DNA of 64,000 bases from Sthenelais limicola (Eukaryota > Annelida > Polychaeta > Phyllodocida > Sigalionidae), in assembly GCA_942159475.1 (NCBI GenBank), contig OW804098.1, positions 80,903,178 to 80,967,177 on the forward strand, in the 5' to 3' direction. A model generated the notes under the pieces. The model was not told where the DNA came from and did no database searches. It saw only the letters and a list, made by a program, of their open reading frames with translations. The position numbers and the translations under genes are program-made. Below, piece after piece: positions 23,656 to 35,600 of the stretch (position 1 is the stretch's first letter; every line of letters begins with the position of its first letter).

Positions 23656-26600
23656 ATGGCTAGATTTGTGGATAAACCTTATCTGAACACCCCAGTGAAG
23701 GCGGAGGAAGGCAGAGGGGGAGACACAATGGAAGATCTGGGAGGCTGGGGAGGAGGAGAGGTGGAGATGGAGGGAGAGGGAGAGGACCAGCTGGACAATC
23801 TATTCAAGTACTGGAATAAACAGCCCCAGATGCATGTGCCCAAGGCTGGCAGTATGTCCCTGGCCATGCTAGATAAGGACAACAACTGCCATAGGTGAGT
23901 CCAATAAACATCATTTATCAGTGTAATGGTTTATGTGTATTAGGATGTTGTTATAACTTTAAGTGTAAGCCCATTGTGTTTCTTATCATCATTAATATCT
24001 TGCTAATTGTCTGTTCAATAAACAAAATAGTACAGCAACCTTCCAAAATTATAGATACACGATGTTATTGTGCTAGAACAGAGCGTCGAATAAAAATAGA
24101 ATTCCCTTACCTTGACTGATAAATTCAAATTGAAATAAATAAAATAATATTTTTAAAAACCATCACCTTTTTCATTGTCAAAATTTAATATTTTACTCAT
24201 TAGTGTCCGAGTGCTCTCACACATTTTCTTCAATCTCTCAGCATTCTTCTATGAATCACCACTTTTTCTTTATATAATTTTGACCCAGAATTAATGGTTT
24301 TGTTTCAACCCTAAGGTGTGGCAAGAAAGTGTATCCAGTAGAGAAAGTGGACATAGGTGTGTTATATCACAAGGGCTGCTTCAAGTGCAGGGTCTGTGCA
24401 CGTCAGCTGACGTTCCAGACGTTCCAGAGAGAGGTGGACATCGAGTCCAGCCGTATCAAGGAGGTCTACTGTAATACGCACGTTCCTCGACAAGCGGCAG
24501 GCTATGGTCAGGACGCACTTGGTATCCGGTCGGCTCTAGATGCGCAGAAACGCGCTAGTAGGAAAGTGAGTTAAATTTTTTAAATGCCTCTGGACTGGGG
24601 CAAAATTTCCGGTGCATTTACTAGCTCCTCTCACTCCCTTATTGTGAGGGGGACCTTTTCTATCTCTCTCCATGTATCTCGCCCTCTCTCGCTCTCACTG
24701 TATCAAGATTTATCAGAATTATTAGTTGCTATTTCAGATGTGTAAAATGCAGTTAGAGAAAATCATAAATATCATTCAATGTTGTGTTATAGGTAAATGA
24801 TATTAACTGTGGTTGTTAATACATTATTAAGCAAGGTCATGTATTATTAGGGAAGAGCACAGAAGAACATATATATCTGTCAGCATGAATTAATAATTTG
24901 TTTTATCCCATAACCTTGTGTGGATATAATAAGTTGATTTAGCCACATTATGAAGTAGGTCAACAGTGGCGCCTTGAATGGAGTGTTAAACTGTGTGACT
25001 ACCTTTTCCCTCATCTAAATGGGTAAAGCTCTCTAAATATTAGGTTGCATTAAGTAGCACTGGGGCCGTTACATTTGAATGATAGCAAATAAGTTGATTT
25101 TCTCATATTTTGGGGGAGTTTAGTGCCCCTCAAGGGCACTAGCTGGTCGACTGGCAGTAACTAGAAGCTGGAATAGGCCTATTTATAAAAGATATAATAA
25201 AAATGATCAAAATATACGTTCCAGATCCACCGTCATGTATATCCGGATCACCACTATGTCCCCAAGTATGCAAACAGAGGATCAGGGCATTGGTACTCTT
25301 CAGGAGACTCAGACACCGGAAGTGTACCTGATCCAGAAGAGTTTCAACAAGAGGAACCAGAAATACCTTCTCTTGGAGAGAACAAGTTCCTACAGGACGA
25401 CAAAACCCGGATACAGACACTTCCGGTTGAACCAGAAGAAGTAAGCAGTGAGCATGCGAATAATATACCAGAAATTGTACAACCGGAAGTGCCAGCGGTA
25501 CAGGAAGTGGAACAGAAGGAGGAAAAGGGGGAAAGAGACACTCTGGTAACAGAGCCAACTCCTGTACAGGAAACTGATGATGACGTCAAGACTTCTTTAC
25601 TGAGGAGGCGTGAAAGTGTGAAGGAGAGAAACAGCACAATCAGAAGAAGATCGACTCTCAGGAGTTTCCAGGTCAGTTGAGGTCATTAAAAGATGAATCA
25701 GACTTAATCCTTTTCGAATTTAGACATCTAATTCATCTTAACAGTTTTTAACTTCTATCTTGTAAAATGTTTAGCATTGTAAAAAAAACTAACTACATGC
25801 TAATAGAATTTATTGAATGTATTTTAAAGCTATAACAATTTGGGTCTTTAATCTATACCTTTATGTGGGCATGTTGATCTTCAAATCCACTTAAATCAAG
25901 TCTTTCAATTCCACGTCCTTTCACAAATTATGTATTTATCAATTACTTTAGGATTTTGAGAAGCATGGTGTGTTTGATGCCCAGTCAATGCTTGAGAAGG
26001 CACAGAGGGAGGAGGAAGACCAACTCTACTCCCAGATAGATGCTGAACGCCGGACGTTACGCCACAGACTAGACGACAATCTGCGCACGCAGCGTGACTA
26101 TTCCATTAAAGAGCTGATGAAATTCTTTGAACAAAATGACATCCCAGAGAATGACAAGCAGGAGGCTCTCGTCAAGGTAGGAGTAATCTCCTTTTCTTTC
26201 CCTTTTTTATCATCATCATGGATATTTTTTTATGAAAACACACTTTCAATAAAACTTGGAACTTTAGAAAACGATGACGTGATCTTATGAACCTATATCT
26301 CGGCAGGAATTTCATTTTACATAAATTTTGCAGATAGAGGAGTATTATAGAAGACGTCGAGAGGCAGCGCTTCGATCGCTACTGCAGCGCCTTGCAGCAG
26401 AGGAACAGTCTGCAGTTGCACGTATGGTGGAGAAACACAGCAATGAGATGATACAACTCATTAGGAAAAAGGTATGGGCACCTCACGTATTTTGAATTCT
26501 AGGCCCCTAATAATAATAAATCAACTATTCGGCAGAATCTAACCATGATCATGGTTTTGCATAGAAACCAATCTGAGTGTTATGGTAACATACATGCAAT

Positions 26601-29600
26601 GAGAATAGTAGTACAGAATTACCAAAACTGTCCCAATAACTTAACTAATATGGAGAAATTCAAATACAATGTACTGAAATTTAAATAATTTATCTCGTGA
26701 ATTAAACATCATCGGCCAAATATAAAGTGGACAGCAGAAAATTATAAGAATCTAGTCTCATTTATAATAGAACTTGTTTCAGAACATTGGAGGTCGAGGA
26801 AAAGTAAGGGCACCTTTAAACGTTTTAACTCCTTTCTGAGGGGAGCTTGTATTGACGCCATATTGAATTCACAGGTCCTGTCTTTCGTGAATATTGAAAG
26901 AAATGTTCGGTTACGAGTATTAGAAGTGACTTTTTTTAGCTATGTGAAATGATATACAGATCATACTGAGAGCAAATCCAAGGGCCTAAGAATATCAGAT
27001 AAGGTGCAATCATTCAAGTAATTAACACATGAAGCTGTAGACTAGCTGAGAGGGTTGTGACAAAGCAGTATTATTCCAACCAATATTCCAAACAATCGAG
27101 ACAGATGAGGCAAATAACTCTTTAACTATATAGGCTACATTATATTGTAAATGTATAAAAGGAAATATATTAAAGACACATTGTTAATGAATCATGATTG
27201 CCATGATTTTAATGCCAGCTAGTAGACTACTTTTTATGTCGTTTATTCTAGTTCATGAATATCAAAAATTGTGTAGGCCTATACATACATAGTTAATGTA
27301 TGCAAACTTTGAAAACCCAGCAGCATATAATGTACGTTGCTTTTGGTATGTTGTTCTTTTTGGCCATTTTGTTTTCATCGTCTGTGGAGAGCTGGTAGAG
27401 ATAGGACAAGTAATGTAATGTTATAAAACTGGCCGTGGAGACTGGTACTCTATAATGCTTAGCGACTATCAGTAGTGCATGATGAATCAAGCCAGAAACT
27501 GATGTAAAATAATTAATGGTATCTCTATTAGTCAAAGACCAGAAATACACTGCAGTTACAGTAGCAACTACACCTGTATTTGTACTAAGAGATGACGTAA
27601 TCATCGTCACTGCGCTACCATATCAACAAGAGAGTGTAACGTTCCAACTTAGAACATTAGTAAAGATTAATATGATCAAACATGACACTTTCACTCTACA
27701 ACAATATATAACGCATTTAATATAAATCAAATCATTTCCCTTCCCCATGCGAACCAAGATTCAAAATGGCGGTCATACAAAGCTCCCTGTTGTGTGGATG
27801 ACCCCTTCTGTCTGTGCCTCTACCTGCTACTAACACCAATGTATATGCACAGATTATGTTATTCACTCAAGCATTGGACCCCCTGCATCTTGTTATCAGA
27901 GCATTCATTTAAATGTAATTGCAAGGCTCCTAAATGTATTCTACCATTTGATCAATCTCTGAGGCATTTAACATAGCTTGGTCCACATTTGTTGCTCCAC
28001 AAATATTTATAAGAGTAGAACTTTATATATTTTGTATTTCCCAATTTTTCAGAATCGCCAAGAAGAAACATTACTTTTTTAAATATCAGGAAAATAATGA
28101 TCAAATATAGGTTGATATAATTTATTTCATATAATGAGAAACCAACTAATATTAATGATAAATATTATGCTATATTTCAGTCTTTATATACGATGAACTG
28201 AAGCAATTATTTTTCATTTCATTACATCCATTTTAAGAGATGAAAACAGATATTTACATTAATTTTATTAACATTTTAAAAGGCCAAGTTATGTAGAATT
28301 CTTCTTGTCTGTGTGACATATACCTATTGCTGTTTTCTTGATGCGTATTTGTACTTCAGCCTGAGCACGTGCAAAGCCTCATCTTCTCTAAAACATATCT
28401 CATGAAAGTGTTTCTGTGTGCCACATCCCCGCAAAACTAACTACAATATTTACTCTTGCGGTTTTATATTTCATTCTCTAAAGGAAGCTAAAGGAAATCT
28501 ATAATTTGGGGAAGCTGGTAAACTAGCTATGCTTATTCGGGAAATATTAAATTTATATCAATAAATGAATTTATAATCTTTCCTGAAATGTAAATTCTTA
28601 AGAAACATTGTGATGTTAAATTAGACACTTGATTGTGGGAATTAATATTTTACCTAATGAGAAATTAGTATGTGTAAAACGTATTTTGCACATTGTCTTC
28701 TATTTTGTATATTTTGTAAATTGTAAAACATGGAACTGCAGCTGTTAAATATTTACATGTGTTGCTCTCCCATCTAATTGTAACACATGTAAATGAAATA
28801 ATGGCAAATGGCAATATCTTCAAGTGGTAGGCTTACTTATTGTTAATTATCACAGTTTCTGCATGTTGTGATGAGAGGTGAGGGAAGTACTACTGAAATA
28901 ATTAACAAACTTCTCTTGCCATAAAAGTAGCTAAAGGTTGAGCTTTAAATTGTTATATGTCTGTTCTGGAATGAGAAAATATAATGATGGCTTACGCAGG
29001 TGAAGACTTGGCGTACTAGCTTTGGAAGCCATTTCTCTCCCGTTAAGATGTAGGCTAGAATTTGATCATTTCAGTGCGTCATATAGTAGCTTTATCGGAT
29101 TTTAGATTTAACACCCTAAACTTGCATTACCTTTACGTACATTGTTTGAATAGTGTTCAAATCGTCACATGCAGCCAAATAGCATTTCAAATTAATTTTA
29201 CAGGACAGGCTAGTATCTCAGTCATCAAACACAGAAGGTTCAAAGGAAAAGCTAGATGTTGTAACAGCCATACTCACCCCGGTATCAGTGACCCCAGTGC
29301 TCCCTACCAGGGACTATGAGAAACACTCCTCCTTAACAACTCTAACCTCCAGCACCAACATGGCACCTAGCGTACAATACCAGAACCAATACAGCTCCAG
29401 CACCAGTACGACACCTAGTAGTTCCCGACAGAGTTATCCAACGGGTCCTGAACCTCGAAAGGAAGTGACGTCACGACCAGCGTCTTCAGCAGACGACTTT
29501 TCACATTCAGCATTTACTCCTATTAATAGTGAAAATAACAGAACACGTAGGACGTTGCAATTCACACCAATTCCAAGGACAGCTGATGGTTACACTGACA

Positions 29601-32600
29601 TTGACGATGTGCCAGACGTTGAGAGTCTATCATTGTCTGAAATGTCAGAATATTCAATACAGAGTAGGAGATCAGAGGTAGAGAGTGGACTGGGAGATGG
29701 ATTCATGAATGAGTCGTCAGAATCTTTAGAGTTTCCAGTAATACCGGAAGCAGAGCCGCCAGAATGTCGTAAAAGTCAGCTTTTCACCAACCCTGATGTG
29801 TTCAAAGAACAGGACAGACGCGCTATTGAGGTATGAACGAATGAATGAATGAACGAATGGATGCATAAATTAATACTATTAACATTACAGCAATTTTAAT
29901 TTTATCATGTGTGTAACGAATGATGAGCCTACAAATTTAGAAGAACTATTTGGGTTCAAATAAAGTTTGAAGTAGAGAAATACGGTGCATATGAATAATA
30001 TGTAATATAATGATGATAAAAATAGGGCTATCTTATCTTATTCATTATGTGCATTGTAGCCTACCACTATCTCTAGGGTTGTATTTATTGCATTGATATA
30101 AAATATGCGAACAAGCAACAAACTGTAAGCGAAGGAGGATAGGAAATGCCATAAAACATACTTTAACCCATTTAAGTTAAACCATGCATGACATAATCAT
30201 ATTTACAGGAATCTAAGAAGGATCACAAAACGTTCACAGACCTTGTACGCCAACTGAGTAGGAGATGTCAGACAGAGCTGCAGAAAGTCAGGTGCGCCCT
30301 TCTAGTCTAATGATTTTGTAAAATAAAACGTGCTTATTTGATTTTCGTCATCTTTCCATGCCTGGTCCAATGCCCACCGCATGGATAGTCCCATAGGAGT
30401 GAATACCGCAGTTGATTTCCTGATAGATTTTGATTTATGTTTGAATTAAATGCAGATAGTGGGATGATATAAGATGCAGATCTCTAGCTGTCAGCCCACC
30501 AGGCATATGTTATTAATAATAGATCACTAGAGGGCATACCATCAACACAATGGTATATCAATAGCTATAGATCGTGAGTTGTTCAATCTGTTTAAACAAA
30601 GGCAGAAATCGAAATGATTTAGGAAACCGAAATATGTTATTATATCATCGACATATACATACCCCTTACTGCTTACATTACATGTTAAAATAAGTGGGGC
30701 GAAATACGGTGTCAAGAGGTAAAAGAAGCCTGTAAACACTTGAACGTCTAGAGTATATTTTTCATAATATTATTGTATTTTTGGATGCCATATAAGGTTC
30801 TCTGATCTATGTTGAGATCTAGATGCTGACATAAATATTCAATAAATAAACTATAACTGATATATTTCAGGTCGATATTCCGATGGATTACTGTGAAGGA
30901 CCTGAACAGGATGAAATTTGATGAGAAGGTGGACCCTGACTCTCCACTCGGGCTCTTACGTGGCATCAAAAAGGGTACAGAGAGCTACCATGACTTATTC
31001 AGAAGGTTATGCAGGTGGGTTACTTGTTATACTTTGTAAATATTCAATTTTCACTGTCCTGGGAGAGTTAATTGCCCTGGAAGAAGTTTTCTCCGTCAAT
31101 ATAATTGCTTAACAGGTCAATAGCAAATACTCTCGGCAAATACTCTCTGAGGCTTATAATTATCTCGCGCATGTGAGAGACGGTCGTTCCCAATCTGCGA
31201 ACTGCCTCCCTCCAACGTTTCGGGGCAATGGGGATGGTGCATAAAAAAATTCGCATAGAACAGCATAGTAAAGGTGGAAGGAGGGACTTTGCAGCAAGTC
31301 AGTACTGCCATTTAATCTTGCAAATGTATAAGATTATTATAACAAGGACCACACTCTCAAGCATACAATCGGTGGATGATCCACCTTTTATCTTTTTTTA
31401 TACAAACGTTTATTCTGGTTCAATGACTATTTACTCCCGCAACCCTATGAGTTGCTCATACAAATCTAAATTCGAATTCAACTTTCTATGGTAAGTCTCT
31501 CAAAATTATATAATACATGACTAGAGATACTTAAATATTCAATACTACGATCACAGATACCCCTAAGGCTGTCTTCTCCTGTAACCTGAGTTAAGAACAG
31601 ATATATTATATACACGTAGCTCACAGGGAAACAAAATCATATAATCCTCTGTTAGGTGATCGGTAAATAACATTCGGTAATGCATACAAACTGTGGTGCC
31701 TCTGCTAGTTCAATGCAAAATATTCTCAGATGTTGTCTTTGAATTCTGGGAAATTGTCACAAGATCTGATATTATTAGATAAATCGTTCCACTCACTGCA
31801 GATTATGTACATTAGGGATTTTCATTTCTTGGAGTAAGGTTCCTGAACTTCAAAAGGAAAAGAATCAATGATAATAAAATAATAATAACAGTAGCAGGCT
31901 AATAATACCAATATTGGTTTATTTTCAGCTACGCAGGTCTGCACTGCGAGATTATAGAGGGTTACTCTAAAGGTGCAGGCTACCGCCCTGGTGCCCCAAT
32001 AGCAGGAGATACATTCAGGAACCAATGGACAGCTGTGTGGGTGGATGGCTCATGGAGATTCATCAACTGTAAATGGGGGGCCAGGCATGTCAAAGCTACC
32101 CGGGACATAAACCTTACATACAAGTACGTATAATTAAGTAAATACTACCAAATCCTTTTAACCCAATATAATCTATACAATATTAATTACCAAATATACA
32201 GCAGTTTTTTCTGAGCTTGGTGGCACATAATAGGTTCAGGCCATCAGCCAGCCTCGTTTGTCAGGGCATGTTCTGAGCTGGAAATTCAGGTTCAGGTAGG
32301 CCTACCCATTACTTGAAAACATGATTTAACTTTATATACTCTGTGACTCCAAGAAATCCTTACATTACTAAAAGTCAATTATGATGTAAAATTCCCCCAA
32401 GAATGCACCATTTGACTCCTAATTTTTAAGAAAAATTCCCAGGGAGGCATGCCCCCGGCTCCCTGCGAAAAACTATGATTTGGGATCCTCACAGGTTGAC
32501 GGTCTGTGGTAATTAACCAATGCAAATCACCACAGATCTTTTTTCTTTGATCCATCATAGATTATGACGTCACGTAGGTTCTGAGCCTTATCTCAGATCA

Positions 32601-35600
32601 GAGCGAAAGACGTATCCATATATTCTTTTAGAATTCTTTAGGATATTTTCTGTCCTCAATTACCTGAATTACCTTAGCCATTTTTGTACATTATTTGCCA
32701 TTATGAACAACTCTTTTGGACAAAGACTCCTCGTGCTTTATTTTCATGCTGAATAGAGTCAGTGACACACTTGGCAGTACTGGTCATCTATGATAATTAG
32801 ACAAGGCTTGCGGGGTCTGTGCTTAACACCCAAATAGTCGTGAGTGCATATTATACTCCGGTAGTTGGGGCCGGGCAGTGGTCTAGAGCATTGCATGACT
32901 TTTACCGTATATAACATACAGAAAAGGTGGATACAGAAAATGGAATAGACTACTATTATTACAACATTGATAGATAAAAGTTTGCAGTTTACTATGTTTC
33001 ATATTGGTATGTACAGTGAACAAAAACGTGTGGTCTTTCTCAAGAGAAGAGAAATGCGTTGGGGTAGAATGACATGACTGGATTCCAAAGATGTGACGTC
33101 ACTGCTTTGAACGATCTTGGGGCTATAACCATTATAGGCAGTGACAACAAGTATTTATAACCTCCATTCCGGGCCTGCTGGTGCACTCTTTGTGTATACC
33201 AAAATCCCTAAATTAAAATCAAATATAGTGTAGGCCCAAAGCCTCTCAGATCAGATATAAATGGTATGTAAGTGATTGGACACCTACTGTACTAATGGGT
33301 TTCCTGGTCAGGACTAGGGATTATAATGACATTTTGGGCTCTTAATGGCACTTTGCGGTTTGGAGCGATTGGTTTTTCCTCAGTTTGAAGGGACTCTCTC
33401 ATCTTTGAGTCTAGACTGAATAGGCCATACAACTTGACTTATAAGCATTTGCATTTCGATAATTATGAATAGCAATAGGCTATCCCTGCAGATGACCTTT
33501 CTGTGTCATAAGAATATGTGACTACCGATCGTTTTCTAGCTTAGAAATGGTTGGATTGTTAAAGTTAGCAATGAATATGTATTTAAAATAGTTTTTGTTG
33601 AACCAAAAGACGATTTTGGTCCTGGGTATGACCATAAAGTGCCTCTCTGTCTCTTTTATCTCTTGTCTCTCTCTCCCTTCTTCTCTATCTCTATCTCTAT
33701 ATTGATAAGGGCGTAAAGCAGCCAATCTCACTCACTCACCAAAAGACGATTTTAAAAAATAGCGATCTCGAAAAAATATAAATTATCGCTAAATTAGCGA
33801 TCTCTTAAATCCGCTATTCCGTTAACCTCCGCTAATCTCTGTTTCTAGAACTTTATGAAACGGGCCCCTGATATTTATTCTGAAGAGATGCGAACGGTAT
33901 TTGCTTTCCATTCACATTAGGACATATTCCAAAACGTTCATGAAGCCTCATGGCGAAAAGAACTCAGTTAAAGACCAACTATAATACTATCCCTATTCCT
34001 CTGTTCTAATTTTAGCTGACAAGAACTCATTTGTTGTCATGGTTACTCTAATTAACACAATTCCATAATGCCTATCTGAATGCCTACACCTCATGCAGCC
34101 TGGCAACTCGATCATGTTGATGCTGTACCTTCTTAGCCCATCACAAACGGCATTAATTATATGTAGATATCTATGTTTGTCTGACTGAAGGTAATGACAC
34201 TTTAAAGGGTGGTCTCCACTGGCTGCGGTAAGCTCTGCGGTAAGCCCTGTGATGGTTTGTGCTGGTTCTGTAGGTGGAGAGGAATGACGAGGTCCTGCCT
34301 ACATGGATCACTGGCCATGCAGGCAGGACCTCGCCACTTCTCACCATCATAGCACTATCGCAAGGCTTACCGCAGAGCTTACCGCAGAGCTTACCGCAGA
34401 GCTTACCGCAGAGCTTACCGCAGAGCTTACAGCCAGTGGAGACCCGTTATAATTATATTCTCAAACAACCTGTCCATAAAGCATTATTTTTCAATTATAT
34501 TTTACATAAGATATATGTGTATATCTCTAGATATATGTATATCTATATAGTTCCTTCCTTCCTACCTGGTTTTCTCTGATTGTTTCTAGTTCTAAGATTT
34601 CTAGTTCTGGTTCTAGTTCATTTCTATCCGATCATCTGTTGTGGATTTTATTATTTATTAAGCATTATCATGTAAATATGTCGATGTTTAATATAGATAT
34701 GTCAATACTCCTACCTTTCGCAACCATGCGAATGATGGATGACGTCATTATTTGGCTCTATCTTAGGCATTCATTTGATAATAACCATTGTCAGTGGGCT
34801 GTCAATAATACGGAGCACTGACTTAGATTCACAGTCCATCTATGATATTAATTTCGTAAGAAAAAAGTGTAATTTTCCGCATCTCCTCTGAAACTGCTGG
34901 AGGGTTGCCATGGTTTTCGTTTTGGGCATGGTTTGGCATATTGGGAACCCGTTCCACCATGTTTTATGAGTGATTTCCTCGAAAATAAGCCTTCAATTTC
35001 AATTTACACCCACTTCTTTTATGCCCACCTCTTTACGCCTGACTTTCCATATGAACGCAATAACTGGACAACCAGGGAACGTATTAAAGTCAAATAGGTT
35101 CAATGCTGCATCATAAGAAAGAACGTGTAGTCTTAGAAACATGCAAGAATGAACTGAGTCATTAACATAATCCTCCTCCTCGTCCTCCTTCCTTCTCCCC
35201 CATCCTCCTCTTCCTCCCTCCATTCTCACAGTTTTAAACCTCTTTATTCCTATTCTTCCCTTCATATTTACTCTAAATAATACACTAGGGTATTATTAGC
35301 TCTTGCCCTGTCACTGTCTCCATCTCTCTTTGCATATTTTTCTCTCATATTCCCTCTTCCCCTCCCTGTCTCTACCTTTTAACCCAGCCATACTTTTACT
35401 GTATCTCCATCATCAATAGCGGGGGAACTACCAATCATCCTCCTCCTTCTCTTCCCTTTTCCTCCTCCTCTATCTACCCCCTGCTCTTCCTGCCTCTTCC
35501 CTCTTCCTCTTCCTCTTCCTCATAATATGGTCACATGTAATAGAGAATCTTAGCATGGAGTTTAAGTGCTTAGATAACAAGTATCCGTAACTGTTACATG

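Noticed and set aside
25139..25558. 139-codon minus-strand ORF
   Set aside because: Antisense of hillarin-like exon 3 (25225-25671), whose + frame is flanked by proper splice sites and joins in phase.
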